64,000 nt of DNA from Sphingobacterium humi (GCF_009768885.1 NZ_WSQA01000008.1:62001-126000); one strand, 5' to 3'. Counted from the stretch's first letter, positions 42,173-50,856 are shown. Notes: generated by a model from the sequence alone, not told the origin. Numbers and translations: made by a program.

Positions 42173-43375
42173 TTAATCTTGAAGAACAGGGACTTCTGTT
42201 TCAGGCTGAACCTTAGCCTCATTTATCCGATCACCAAGCATTTGGTAAGCTTGATCAATGAAATTATAAAATGCAGACTCTGGTTTTTGCCGACCAATCT
42301 TATCGATGGAATGCCCTAAACGCACCACAATTAAATCATCCTCCGGCACCACAATTACATATTGGCCTAAATGACCATCCATATAAAAATAAGGCTTTTC
42401 TTTATAATTGCCCATCCACCAGCCATAGCCATATTGAGGCGAATCGGCAAACCGAGGTTGAATAGACTTGGACACATAGGCCGAATCTAACAGCTGCTGC
42501 CCATTCCAACGGCCATGGTTTAAGTAGAGCTTACCAAAACGGGCAAAATCCTTCGCATTACTGGCTACACAGCAATAGGCCTTCTCGATCCCATGCTTCT
42601 CACTATCCACCTGCCATAAAGCCGAATGCTCCGCACCCATAGGTTGCCAGAAATGATTACTCAATAAATCGCTTAAGCTAGAGTTAGTAGCCCTTTGCAG
42701 AGCAATACCCAATAATTGCGTATCGCCACTTTGATATATAAAACGCTGTCCTGGTTGTTTGGTTATAGGTAAGGCATCTAAAGCGCCTTGAATATCCTGG
42801 TCAAAATATAAACGGGTAGTTATGGAGAACGGATTATAATAGCTCTCATCCCATTGCATACCCGAGCTCATCGACACTAAATCTTCAATCGTTAATGCTT
42901 CAGCAAAAGATCCTTTAATTTCCGGAACGAGTTCTTTCACCTTTTGCTTTATACTGCTGATTTGCCCATCGGCAATTGCTTTCCCCAAAAGGGCTGCCGT
43001 AATGCTCTTGGCCATCGAAAAAGAATTAGAGCGAGCGCTATCCGAATAGCCATCATAGTACTGCTCAAACCACACACTATCTTGATGAATAATAACGTAA
43101 GCTACCGTACCCCAGCGCTCATGAATACGCTTCAAACTATCGGTAATCGGCACCGAATTATAAGCTTTGGAAACAGCCCAAGGTTGCGACGTGCCGGTCT
43201 TAACTTCATGGTTATCAAAGTAACGGTAATCATCCAGGTAAGCGGTTTCATGGCCCTGCATATAGATCACATAAATACCTTTGAAAATGTAACCTACGCC
43301 AAAGATGTACATACCAATTACAATAACCGCAAGTATTGCAGCAAACCATTTTAAAAACCGAAGGAAGTATTTCAT
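42173..43375 (-). CDS. Membrane-anchored serine hydrolase, class C beta-lactamase family
   Basis: A 400-residue protein with an N-terminal membrane anchor (about 10-32) and a penicillin-binding-like serine hydrolase domain outside. Motifs: SMAK (Ser120, Lys123), YQS (Tyr214) in place of YxN, and a HLG stretch (GHLGQYVIVVPE) in place of KTG. These swaps are common in esterase- and D-aminopeptidase-like members, so it is not necessarily a beta-lactamase. It is the first gene of a three-gene run with the HAD and TauE genes. Confidence 0.88.
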   Translation of the reverse strand: MKYFLRFLKWFAAILAVIVIGMYIFGVGYIFKGIYVIYMQGHETAYLDDYRYFDNHEVKTGTSQPWAVSKAYNSVPITDSLKRIHERWGTVAYVIIHQDSVWFEQYYDGYSDSARSNSFSMAKSITAALLGKAIADGQISSIKQKVKELVPEIKGSFAEALTIEDLVSMSSGMQWDESYYNPFSITTRLYFDQDIQGALDALPITKQPGQRFIYQSGDTQLLGIALQRATNSSLSDLLSNHFWQPMGAEHSALWQVDSEKHGIEKAYCCVASNAKDFARFGKLYLNHGRWNGQQLLDSAYVSKSIQPRFADSPQYGYGWWMGNYKEKPYFYMDGHLGQYVIVVPEDDLIVVRLGHSIDKIGRQKPESAFYNFIDQAYQMLGDRINEAKVQPETEVPVLQD

Positions 43376-43429
43376 GAATCGTAAACTTGCTTTACGCTAA
43401 AGATATTAAAAACCTTTATTATAACGACA

Positions 43430-44233
43430 TTATTTTAAGGTTTTTGCCTCGTTCCAATACACATCCATTTCAGCCAAGCTCATGTCCTTCAATTGAAGTC
43501 CCTGCTCTTTGGCTTTTTCCTCCAAATAGCTGAAACGGAAAATAAACTTCTTGTTCGTACGTTCTAAGGCATTTTCCGGATTGATACCGATATGCCGTGC
43601 ATAATTGATCAGGGAGAACAGTAAATCACCAAATTCCGCTTCCGCCTTATCTAAGTCGTGCTGCTCCTCGTCTAGGTTAAACTCGGCCTGAAACTCCGCC
43701 AGTTCTTCTTCCACCTTTTCCCAAACCTGGCGCTTGTCTTCCCAATCAAAGCCTACGCCACGCACCTTATCTTGGATGCGGAACGCCTTTACTAAGGCAG
43801 GAAGCCCTTTAGGCACACCGGCCAAAACCGATTTATTCCCTTCCTTAAGCTTCAGATTTTCCCAGTTCTGTTTCACCTCTTCATCATCGGCAACGGAGAT
43901 ATCACCATAAATATGGGGGTGACGGCTTATTAACTTATCACACACGCCGTTTAGCACATCAACAATGGTAAAAGCATGTTGCTCTTCCGCAATACGCGCA
44001 TAAAAAACAAGGTGCATCAAAATATCTCCCAGTTCCTTCTTAATTTCCGGCAGGTCCTCTTCCAAAATAGCGTCCGCCAATTCATACATCTCTTCAATGG
44101 TTAAATGACGTAGGCTCTCCATGGTTTGTTTCTTGTCCCATGGACATTCCAGCCGCAGGGTATTCAGTACCAATAATAAACGTTCAAAAGCTTCAGCAGG
44201 GGTGTTTTTTGCAACTGGGGGGATAAATGCCAT
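43430..44233 (-). CDS. mazG: Nucleoside triphosphate pyrophosphohydrolase
   Basis: A 267-residue protein with two MazG domains. The first carries CPWDKKQTMESLRHLTIEEM with the metal-binding EExxE-type residues, then KKELGDILMHLVFYARIAEE; the second repeats the pattern (VEEELAEFQAEFN, AEAEFGDLLFSLINYARH). It hydrolyses (d)NTPs to NMPs and PPi, removing damaged nucleotides. The frame is open 30 codons upstream; the ATG at 44233 fits the family and a TACCTTTG box at 44271-44264 gives a leader of about 25 bases. Confidence 0.93.
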   Translation of the reverse strand: MAFIPPVAKNTPAEAFERLLLVLNTLRLECPWDKKQTMESLRHLTIEEMYELADAILEEDLPEIKKELGDILMHLVFYARIAEEQHAFTIVDVLNGVCDKLISRHPHIYGDISVADDEEVKQNWENLKLKEGNKSVLAGVPKGLPALVKAFRIQDKVRGVGFDWEDKRQVWEKVEEELAEFQAEFNLDEEQHDLDKAEAEFGDLLFSLINYARHIGINPENALERTNKKFIFRFSYLEEKAKEQGLQLKDMSLAEMDVYWNEAKTLK

Positions 44234-44263
44234 CTTCAATTCCGATTTTCGTAAAACAATACA

Positions 44264-44271
44264 CAAAGGTA
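44264..44271 (-). promoter_or_regulatory. -7 promoter box of mazG
   Basis: On the minus strand TACCTTTG, a full match to TAnnTTTG, lies 30 bases upstream of the ATG at 44233. It supports that start and rules out the longer open frame. Confidence 0.55.
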
Positions 44272-44303
44272 CTTGTTTTATTAGTAAAAAAACAGGCGTT
44301 ATT

Positions 44304-44618
44304 ATGGAACAATCGACATACAAATATGATTCAGCATCTAAAGCCCTGGATCATCTAAAAGAACAAGGCTATACCGTAGACTTCAATATTGAATTTGATG
44401 AACTAACGGTGGAAGCTTCCGATTACGAAATCGACCAACTGTACCGCTACGAAGGCATGACAGACCCGGCCGATGAATCAACAGTATACGGCATAAGGAA
44501 TGTACATACCGGCAAAAAAGGCGTATTTGTAGCCGGAGACCTATCCCTTATCGAAGGTAAAAAGAGAGATATTATCCTGGATCTGGAACTACGTTACAGA
44601 AACCAGGAAGAAAAGTAA
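44304..44618 (+). CDS. Small conserved acidic protein of Bacteroidota
   Basis: A 104-residue cytosolic protein (MEQSTYKYDSASKALDHL, then DFNIEFDELTVEASDYEI and YRYEGMTDPADESTVYGI). Homologues occur widely in Bacteroidota and are often misnamed phosphoribosylpyrophosphate synthetase; no catalytic motif of that enzyme is present. The open frame extends to 44121, but that part overlaps mazG on the other strand; the ATG at 44304 starts the conserved part. It is divergent from mazG. Function unknown. Confidence 0.8.
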   Translation: MEQSTYKYDSASKALDHLKEQGYTVDFNIEFDELTVEASDYEIDQLYRYEGMTDPADESTVYGIRNVHTGKKGVFVAGDLSLIEGKKRDIILDLELRYRNQEEK

Positions 44619-44638
44619 ATAGCGAGAAATGTTAAGAG

Positions 44639-44667
44639 AAGCTGCCCGATTGGGCAGCTTTTTTTAT
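44639..44667 (+). terminator. Terminator of the small acidic protein gene
   Basis: Hairpin AAGCTGCCC-GATT-GGGCAGCTT followed by seven T residues, 20 bases after the stop codon. Confidence 0.88.
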
Positions 44668-44718
44668 GTTGCTTGGGCAGAGGTATCATCTTTTTATCAT
44701 CTTTTTATCATCGTTCTG

Positions 44719-44864
44719 TCATGGTGAGCGGAGTCGAACCACGAACGACTGGTACATCAATGCAACTCTCTATCTATAAACAACATATTAACTACGTGAT
44801 AACAAGCATTTTAAGTATGTTTGAATGTATTGACGTACCAATCGTTCGACTCCGCTCACGATGA
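44719..44864. repeat. Composite repeat copy B: degraded inverted repeat
   Basis: The left arm (44719 to about 44768) matches the left arm of copy A except for a few changes near its inner end. The right arm (about 44824-44864) has lost seven bases and carries several substitutions, so the hairpin is imperfect. The spacer is about 55 bases, half that of copy A. Confidence 0.8.
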
Positions 44865-44912
44865 CAGCACGGGCCACATCTAAATACTAAATACTCCATA
44901 CTAAATACTATT

Positions 44913-44964
44913 CACCTCCCTTTCTCACCCCTTTCTCACCCCTTTCAATCCCCTTTGCAAAGGG
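44913..44964. repeat. C/T-rich block of composite repeat, copy B
   Basis: A 52-base block with two CCCTTTCTCACC-like units and TCAATCCCCTTTGCAAAGGG, nearly identical to 14149-14200. Confidence 0.75.
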
Positions 44965-45088
44965 TGCTAATAGGGGAGACCTACGCCTATAAATAAGCAG
45001 TAAAAACACCATCCCCCAAACCATTCCCTATTTTGTTTATTTAATGTCTTATTTCCGGGAAAAGGTCTTCTTTTCCCATCTTCCTTTG

Positions 45089-45096
45089 TACATTTG
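45089..45096 (+). promoter_or_regulatory. -7 promoter box of oxyR
   Basis: TACATTTG matches TAnnTTTG and lies 19 bases upstream of the ATG at 45116. This excludes the longer open frame starting at 45044. Confidence 0.5.
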
Positions 45097-45115
45097 TATA
45101 GTTAAAATTTATAGG

Positions 45116-46057
45116 ATGACCTTAGTTCAATTAGAATATATTATTGCAGTAGATACCTATCGTAGTTTTGTGGCCGCCGCAGAAAAGTGTTTTGTGACCC
45201 AACCTACCTTAAGCATGCAGATACAAAAACTGGAAGAATCCTTGGGGGTAAAGATCTTTGACCGCAGCCGGCAGCCTGTTGTACCCACGGAGGTAGGCGA
45301 AAAAATCATAGAGCAAGCCCGTACCGTTTTAACGGAAAGCAAAAAAATCAATGAGATATTGATGGCCGAAAGGGGAGAGCTGACCGGCGATTTAAAAATC
45401 GGTGTCATTCCCACGGTAGCCCCTTACTTACTGCCTAATGTCATTTCGAATTTCCTGAAAAAATACAGCAAGCTTAAGCTGCATATCTGGGAATATACCA
45501 CCGAGCAAATTATACAGGAACTTAAATTGGGGACCTTAGATTGCGGTATCCTTTCAACGCCACTGCATGAGCCTTCCCTTCAGGAAACGCCCTTATTCTA
45601 TGAAACCTTCGTGGCCTATGTTTCCGAACGTAGCAACCTCTATGGCAAAAAAGCTTTGGGTTCTGATGAAATATCGGAAGATAAACTCTGGTTGTTAAAT
45701 GAAGGACATTGTATGCGAGGGCAGGTATTAAGCATCTGTAATTATAAGCATAACCATAGCCTTGAGGGTACCTTTGATTACAATACAGGCAGCGTGGAAA
45801 CTTTAAAACGAATGGTAGACCTCAATGGGGGCATCACGATTTTACCGGAGATGAGCATCCTAAACAATAATGAGGAGGAAATGCAGCATATCCGTTATTT
45901 CCGCGCACCGGAACCTGTTCGGGAAATCAGTTTAGTGACGCCCATCAATTATGTAAAAAAACATGCCATCAACATGTTGAAGAATGAAATCTTGCAGATT
46001 GTGCCCGAGCGCTTTAAATCTAGAAAGAAAAAGGAGATTATGGGGTTCTCCATCTAA
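45116..46057 (+). CDS. oxyR: LysR-family hydrogen-peroxide sensor OxyR
   Basis: A 313-residue regulator. The N-terminal helix-turn-helix is AAAEKCFVTQPTLSMQIQKL (about 21-40). The effector domain has the redox pair Cys199 and Cys208 in NEGHCMRGQVLSIC, with the same eight-residue spacing and numbering as in E. coli OxyR, so peroxide sensing by disulfide formation is likely. A preceding promoter box fixes the start. Its usual targets (catalase, Dps, AhpC) are not in the window. It is convergent with riboflavin synthase, 20 bases apart. Confidence 0.92.
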   Translation: MTLVQLEYIIAVDTYRSFVAAAEKCFVTQPTLSMQIQKLEESLGVKIFDRSRQPVVPTEVGEKIIEQARTVLTESKKINEILMAERGELTGDLKIGVIPTVAPYLLPNVISNFLKKYSKLKLHIWEYTTEQIIQELKLGTLDCGILSTPLHEPSLQETPLFYETFVAYVSERSNLYGKKALGSDEISEDKLWLLNEGHCMRGQVLSICNYKHNHSLEGTFDYNTGSVETLKRMVDLNGGITILPEMSILNNNEEEMQHIRYFRAPEPVREISLVTPINYVKKHAINMLKNEILQIVPERFKSRKKKEIMGFSI

Positions 46058-46077
46058 ATAACTAACATTAAGGGATA

Positions 46078-46668
46078 TTAATCCCTTAATGCCAATAATT
46101 TACTCACGTATTTTCCGATAATATCAAACTCTAAATTCACGGTTTGACCTACCTGCAAGTCTTTTAAGTTGGTATGCGATAAAGTAAAAGGTATAATAGC
46201 TACAGAAAAGCTATTACGTGCTGAATTAAGCACGGTTAAGCTAATGCCATTTACGGTAATCGATCCTTTTTCAACGGTGATATTCTTCGTCCCCGGCTCA
46301 TATTCAAAAGTAAAGATCACACTACCATCCTGCGGTTCTGCAGCAATACAAATAGCCGTTTGATCCACATGCCCCTGAACGATATGGCCATCAAGTCGGC
46401 CTCCAATTTGCGTACAACGCTCCAGGTTTACCCAGTCACCTTCTTTCAATTCGCCCAAATTGCTTTTTTCCAAGGTCTCCTTAATAGCCGTTACCTTGTG
46501 GATACCAGGCTCCATTTCCACCACGGTTAAACAAACCCCATTATGGGCTACACTTTGGTCCACTTTTAATGCATCGGAAATATCCGATTGTATATAAAAG
46601 TGCAGGTTCGATTGCTCGCTTTCTATTTTATGGACGGTACCTATTGTTTCTATAATTCCTGTAAACAT
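46078..46668 (-). CDS. ribE: Riboflavin synthase, alpha subunit type
   Basis: A 196-residue enzyme with two lumazine-binding repeats. The first starts MFTGIIETIGTV, with VAHNGVCLTV near 42-51; the second has GHIVQGHVD and SITVNGISLTV. It dismutates two 6,7-dimethyl-8-ribityllumazine molecules to riboflavin. A TATCTTTG box at 46695-46688 lies 19 bases before the ATG. No FMN riboswitch is seen. No other riboflavin genes are near. Confidence 0.95.
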   Translation of the reverse strand: MFTGIIETIGTVHKIESEQSNLHFYIQSDISDALKVDQSVAHNGVCLTVVEMEPGIHKVTAIKETLEKSNLGELKEGDWVNLERCTQIGGRLDGHIVQGHVDQTAICIAAEPQDGSVIFTFEYEPGTKNITVEKGSITVNGISLTVLNSARNSFSVAIIPFTLSHTNLKDLQVGQTVNLEFDIIGKYVSKLLALRD

Positions 46669-46749
46669 CTGTTCTATTTGTTTTATTCAAAGATACAATA
46701 TCCCTTTTTAATGCCCTAGAGCGATATTCTTAAAAAATATTAAAAAATA

Positions 46750-46781
46750 TTTGCATATGTGTAAATTGTACACTATCTTTG
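46750..46781 (+). promoter_or_regulatory. Promoter of candidate small RNA 1
   Basis: TTTG (46750-46753) and TATCTTTG (46774-46781) are separated by 20 bases, an almost ideal Bacteroidota promoter. No gene starts downstream on this strand. Confidence 0.7.
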
Positions 46782-46786
46782 TGGTA

Positions 46787-46852
46787 TCATAATTTAGGTT
46801 TATAATTGGTTATTAAAGGTTTTCATTCTCCCCGTTTGAAAACCTTTTTTTT
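46787..46852 (+). ncRNA. Candidate small RNA 1, about 65 nt
   Basis: Predicted from a strong promoter and a hairpin terminator: arms AAAGGTTTTC (46815-46824 region) and GAAAACCTTT (46838-46847), 13-base loop containing ATTCTCCCC, then a run of T. The first part carries TTAGGTTTATAATTGGTTAT. No coding frame fits. Its plus-strand orientation opposes both flanking genes. It shares its opening TTAGGTTTA word and overall plan with the next unit. No Rfam family was recognised. Confidence 0.55.
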
Positions 46853-46926
46853 ATGCAATTAATCTTCTCATTTCTAGTTAGTTAATATTTTTATTTGGGC
46901 GTACTGCGCCTAAATCCCAAAATAAA

Positions 46927-46959
46927 TTTGTGAATATCGAAAGAATTTATCTACCTTTG
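46927..46959 (+). promoter_or_regulatory. Promoter of candidate small RNA 2
   Basis: TTTG (46927-46930) and TACCTTTG (46952-46959), 21 bases apart, a near-ideal Bacteroidota promoter with no downstream gene on this strand. Confidence 0.7.
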
Positions 46960-46964
46960 TCTTA

Positions 46965-47043
46965 GGTTTAGGTTGATTACCTCGATAAGAGGTTATTTTT
47001 AAAGCTTGAGCGATCGCCCGATTGTCTCAAGCTTTATTATTTT
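46965..47043 (+). ncRNA. Candidate small RNA 2, about 80 nt
   Basis: The predicted RNA begins near TTAGGTTTAGGTTGATTACC. A small hairpin ACCTC-GATAA-GAGGT is followed by the terminator stem AAAGCTTGAG (47001-47010) and CTCAAGCTTT (47026-47035), with a 15-base loop CGATCGCCCGATTGT, then T-rich sequence. The loops of both units are C-rich (CTCCCC, CGCCCG), which could pair with purine-rich ribosome sites. Not matched to any known family. Confidence 0.55.
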
Positions 47044-47143
47044 ATTACAAACCTGACTTTCCTAGAAAAACAAGTTTAAACAGCTACAACAGGGGATAGG
47101 CGATAAAATTACCGCCATATTAAGCCTTAAGAAAGTATGGTGA

Positions 47144-48316
47144 TTAGCCTTTTTTCTTGCTTAAAGAGGAAAGATAGATATACCCGCAAGCACCCGAGAA
47201 TAAAGACCCGATTAAGACCGCAAATTTAGCTTCCTCAATAAATAAAGGATCCTTAAAGGAGAGCATGGAAATAAAAATGGACATGGTAAAGCCGATTCCA
47301 CCAAGCATACCAACACCTACCATATGTTTCCAGCTTGCTTCTTCCGGCAGGTTGGCCAATTTAGATTTCACACATAAGTAGGAGGTCAGGAAGATGCCGA
47401 CCGTTTTCCCGAGGAATAGACCTAAAATAATGCCTAAGCCCAAAGGCGAGCTGAGGCCGCCGACCATTTCCTGATGCAAGGTGATATTCGTATTCACTAA
47501 TGCAAATAAAGGAATAATCAGGAAGTTCACCGGATTTACCAAGGCATGTTCTAGTTTCTCTAAAGGCGACTCTTTATCATCTGGTGTGGTTGGCAAAGTC
47601 ATCGCAACCAATACCCCGGCAATGGTAGCGTGGATGCCCGAGTGATGGATAAAATACCAGATAAATAAACCGGGCACTAAATAGAACCATATATTTTTAA
47701 CCCCAAAGCGATTAAAAGCTATTAACAAGGCCATAAGCCCTGCCGCATAGAGTAAAAAGGTATAGTGTAATTCGGAAGAATAGAAGATGGCAATCACCAG
47801 AATGGCAAGCAAATCATCGACAATGGCCAAGGCCGCCAAGAATATCTTTAAGCTGGCCGGCACGCGTTTCCCTAGCATGGTGATAATGGCTAAGGCAAAG
47901 GCAATATCGGTGGCCATCGGGATTCCCCAGCCATGATGGGTGGCCTGATCCCGGTTGAAGCCCGTAAAGATTAGGGCCGGAACAATGGCACCGCCAATAG
48001 CAGCCAATATCGGCAGGGCAGCATTCTTCGGTGTAGAAAGTTCGCCTTCCACCAATTCGCGCTTGATCTCTAAACCCACTAAAAGAAAAAAGATGGCCAT
48101 CAAACCATCATCTATCCATCCTTTTAACGTGTATTTCAGCTGAATTTGCTCGTTCTCAAAGCCCACAGTCTGTTGGAAGAATTGATTAAATCCTTCAGCC
48201 AAGCTGCTGTTAGCAATGATTAATGATAGAATAACACAGGAAAACAATAAAATTCCCCCGGAGGTATTGGACGATAAAAACCGCTTGAATACCGTTAAAT
48301 TGATGAGCTTATTCAT
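47144..48316 (-). CDS. nhaA: Na+/H+ antiporter NhaA
   Basis: A 390-residue inner-membrane antiporter with about twelve hydrophobic segments. The ion-binding pair is in LAIVDDLLAILVI (the two Asp residues equivalent to E. coli Asp163/164), the unwound helix region carries MATDIAFALAII, and the N-terminal part has DGLMAIFFLLVGLEIKREL. It exchanges protons for sodium and helps pH and salt tolerance. It is a single gene; the length matches the family. Confidence 0.96.
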   Translation of the reverse strand: MNKLINLTVFKRFLSSNTSGGILLFSCVILSLIIANSSLAEGFNQFFQQTVGFENEQIQLKYTLKGWIDDGLMAIFFLLVGLEIKRELVEGELSTPKNAALPILAAIGGAIVPALIFTGFNRDQATHHGWGIPMATDIAFALAIITMLGKRVPASLKIFLAALAIVDDLLAILVIAIFYSSELHYTFLLYAAGLMALLIAFNRFGVKNIWFYLVPGLFIWYFIHHSGIHATIAGVLVAMTLPTTPDDKESPLEKLEHALVNPVNFLIIPLFALVNTNITLHQEMVGGLSSPLGLGIILGLFLGKTVGIFLTSYLCVKSKLANLPEEASWKHMVGVGMLGGIGFTMSIFISMLSFKDPLFIEEAKFAVLIGSLFSGACGYIYLSSLSKKKG

Positions 48317-48443
48317 GCCTATAATAAATGCAGTTACATGTGATCTTTGCGGCGTAAAGATAGAGAAAAGTTCGGTAGGGAAGGGAAAATAAGGTTTTTA
48401 AAACTGTAAAAATTCGAATAGAAAACCGCTGTAAATCAAAAAA

Positions 48444-48487
48444 AAGCACCTTTAAATCCCTGTGGTTAAGCCGATTTAAAGGTGCTT
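48444..48487 (-). terminator. Terminator of the ABC exporter operon
   Basis: A perfect 15-bp inverted repeat around GCACCTTTAAATC with a 14-base loop; on the minus strand it is followed by eight T residues. It lies about 20 bases behind the permease stop codon. Confidence 0.85.
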
Positions 48488-48507
48488 CATTGTATAAAGC
48501 TGTTTAA

Positions 48508-49824
48508 TTAACTTTTATAATTAAACCATTTAATTAACTCTTTGAAACTAGCCTTTTTACCGTACATCAATATCCCTACGCGGTAAATGCGTGCCGCAGC
48601 CCAAGTCGTCACAATAAAAGTGGCTACCAAGACAACAAACGACAGGATAATTTGCCAGGTGGGCACCCCAAAAGGAATACGAACCAACATAGCGATAGGA
48701 GAGGTAAAAGGAATGAAACTTAACCAGGTAGCTATGGTGCCATGCGGATCGTTGACCAACACTCCAAAGGATAGCACATAGGCTAACAGCAAGGGCGTGG
48801 TGATGGGCATGGTAAACTGATTGGCTTCGGTTTCATTGTCTACCGCCGAACCAACGGCCGCAAACATCGCACTGTAAAGCATATAACCCGCTAAGAAAAA
48901 CAGGAAAAAGCAGATTAACAATTCCGGGATATCCACGCCGTTTAAGGCCGATTGTATATCCATGGCAAAGGAAGCATCCGACGCTAAATCGCCGGCCTGT
49001 GCTTGCTGCTGCTCTACCATCTGATTCTTCAACTCTTCCTTATCAATAAGCGTCGTGGTGGCAATACTGATTAAACTGAAGGTAAGGACAATCCACAGGA
49101 TAAACTGCGTAATGCCCACCAAGCCAATCCCGATGATTTTACCCATCATTAATTGAAATGGCTTTACTGAGGAAATAATAACCTCAACAATTCGGTTAGA
49201 TTTTTCTTCAATAATACCGCGCATCACCTGGGCGCCATACAAGAATAGAGACAGGTATATCAATACCGACAAGGCCATAGCAATACCCATGGCAATGCGT
49301 GTATCGCTATCCTTCGTTTCGCCGGCATCGGTAATCTCTTTCGCCGATACGATTACCTTAGGGTCGATGTTCTTAATTTGCTCGCCATCTATGCCCAATT
49401 GGCCGTACTCGTAGTTTAATAGGATCTTTTCGAGCTGCTTTTCAATTTCATTCTGCGTATTGATATTCGGCTTTCCAGCGGAAAGAAACTCAATCTTCTT
49501 AGCCGTATAGAAATCTTCCGGAATAATCAGCAAGTTGGTTTTATCACCGGCCTCCTTAATGGTTTTGAGCTGCTCTTGCAGTTCTTGGTTAGACTTGGCG
49601 TAGGTAATGTTCTTATTGTTCGTCAGCAATTGCTGCACAGAATCCGTTTTATCCAATACATACACTAAGGCATTGGAATCTTCAAAGCTCTTTTTGGTGA
49701 GGAAAAAGACACCTACATAAAGCCCAATAAAAAATAAGGGCACCAAAAACGTGGTCAATAGAAAGGATTTCTTCTTAACCCGACTTAAATATTCCCTTTG
49801 GATAATTAATATTATTTTGTTCAT
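48508..49824 (-). CDS. ABC-2 type transporter permease (NatB-like)
   Basis: A 438-residue membrane subunit: one N-terminal helix (about 22-42), a large extracytoplasmic domain (about 45-180), then five or six helices (about 185-425). The segment RGIIEEKSNRIVEVIISSVKPFQLMMGKI is typical of NatB/YhaP-type ABC-2 permeases. It follows the ATPase gene by 14 bases. NatAB exports sodium in Bacillus, but many relatives have other or unknown substrates; proximity to nhaA hints at ion homeostasis without proving it. Confidence 0.88.
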   Translation of the reverse strand: MNKIILIIQREYLSRVKKKSFLLTTFLVPLFFIGLYVGVFFLTKKSFEDSNALVYVLDKTDSVQQLLTNNKNITYAKSNQELQEQLKTIKEAGDKTNLLIIPEDFYTAKKIEFLSAGKPNINTQNEIEKQLEKILLNYEYGQLGIDGEQIKNIDPKVIVSAKEITDAGETKDSDTRIAMGIAMALSVLIYLSLFLYGAQVMRGIIEEKSNRIVEVIISSVKPFQLMMGKIIGIGLVGITQFILWIVLTFSLISIATTTLIDKEELKNQMVEQQQAQAGDLASDASFAMDIQSALNGVDIPELLICFFLFFLAGYMLYSAMFAAVGSAVDNETEANQFTMPITTPLLLAYVLSFGVLVNDPHGTIATWLSFIPFTSPIAMLVRIPFGVPTWQIILSFVVLVATFIVTTWAAARIYRVGILMYGKKASFKELIKWFNYKS

Positions 49825-49838
49825 AATCAGTCGTGTAA

Positions 49839-50750
49839 TTAATTATTAAGGGTTACTTTGTCTATAAAGATATCGTGCATGGAAGGGATGATTTCAAAAA
49901 TCTGATGCACCTGTACCTGTGGTATAAGAAACAACAATACATCGTTTAAGCTTTTGCCTTCTTGGATACGAATGGTTAAATTTTGTTCAACGCCCTGTTC
50001 ATGTTTAATGATTTCATACAGCTCTTCCTGCTGCGGAATAGGGTCGCCAGCCTGCAAAGGATCGTACGAAATGGTATAGGTTTGGTTTCTATAGGCCTCT
50101 TTGATGTCGCGAACGGATCCGTCTAATATTTTGCGCGACTTATGGATAAGTGCAATATTATCACATAAAGCTTCCACCGATTCCATGCGGTGGGTGGAAT
50201 AGATAATGGTTGCGCCCTTTTTATTGAGTGCTAGAATTTCTTCTTGAATAATCTGCGCATTTACCGGGTCGAAGCCCGAAAAAGGCTCATCCAGAATAAT
50301 TAAATCAGGTTCATGCAATACCGTAGCTACAAATTGCACTTTCTGCTGCATCCCTTTACTCAGGTCTTCTACCTTCTTGTCCCACCAGGATTCAATCTGC
50401 AAGCGCTCAAACCAATACTTTAGGCGTTGTTTAGACTCTTCCTTGGAAAGGCCCTTCAACTGCGCTAGGTATATCATCTGTTCGCCAATCTGCATTTTCT
50501 TATACAAGCCGCGTTCCTCCGGTAAGTAGCCGATGCGCTCGACATGCTTCGGCGATAAGGGCTCGCCATCAAAAAAGATGGACCCGGAATCGGGAGCTGT
50601 AATTTGGTTAATAATTCGTATGAGTGATGTTTTTCCGGCACCATTGGGCCCCAGCAGACCAAAGATCTTCCCCTTGGGAATAAACATCGACACATCATCT
50701 AAAGCCCTATGGTCAGCATATTGCTTCACGATGTTTCGTATATCTAGCAT
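49839..50750 (-). CDS. ABC transporter ATP-binding subunit (NatA-like)
   Basis: A 303-residue ATPase: Walker A GPNGAGKTS (about 35-43), Q loop near QITAPDSG, signature LSKGMQQKVQ (about 134), Walker B LIILDEPFSGFDP (about 155) and switch His in YSTHRME. The C-terminal 70 residues carry the extra DUF4162-type domain common in exporters of this class. It is the first gene of a two-gene unit with the permease. Confidence 0.92.
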   Translation of the reverse strand: MLDIRNIVKQYADHRALDDVSMFIPKGKIFGLLGPNGAGKTSLIRIINQITAPDSGSIFFDGEPLSPKHVERIGYLPEERGLYKKMQIGEQMIYLAQLKGLSKEESKQRLKYWFERLQIESWWDKKVEDLSKGMQQKVQFVATVLHEPDLIILDEPFSGFDPVNAQIIQEEILALNKKGATIIYSTHRMESVEALCDNIALIHKSRKILDGSVRDIKEAYRNQTYTISYDPLQAGDPIPQQEELYEIIKHEQGVEQNLTIRIQEGKSLNDVLLFLIPQVQVHQIFEIIPSMHDIFIDKVTLNN

Positions 50751-50844
50751 AAAATTGATTTTTGTCGTTAAAATAAGAAAAAAGCATGAATGTGATGCAT
50801 TTTCTTAAAAATTGAGTTTATAAGGCAAAAGTTTATAGAAATTG

Positions 50845-50852
50845 TACCTTTG
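50845..50852 (+). promoter_or_regulatory. -7 promoter box of engB
   Basis: TACCTTTG, full match to TAnnTTTG, four bases in front of the ATG at 50857. This predicts a leaderless mRNA, as for the phosphoesterase at 3.8 kb. No strong -33 TTTG is seen. Confidence 0.5.
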
Positions 50853-50856
50853 TAGC

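Larger units (their letters stand above)
44619..45115. other. 497-base intergenic region holding composite repeat copy B
   Basis: It holds a terminator, TCATCTTTTTA-type short repeats (about 44687-44718), the degraded inverted repeat (44719-44864), a few copies of TAAATACT-like words, the C/T-rich block (44913-44964) and the oxyR promoter. No coding frame is supported. Confidence 0.7.
46669..47143. other. 475-base intergenic region with two small transcription units
   Basis: Beyond the ribE promoter (TATCTTTG on the minus strand, 46695-46688) the region holds two consecutive plus-strand promoter/terminator pairs (46750-46852 and 46927-47043). The last 100 bases before the nhaA end have no clear feature. 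No open frame with a plausible start occupies either unit. Confidence 0.65.

Noticed and set aside
44121..44303. Long upstream part of the small acidic protein frame
   Set aside because: It lies on the opposite strand of mazG and reads like a shadow frame (no family match); the conserved part begins at the ATG at 44304.
46669..46780. FMN riboswitch in front of riboflavin synthase
   Set aside because: The promoter box lies about 20 bases before the ATG, leaving no room for the aptamer, and none of its conserved words are present.
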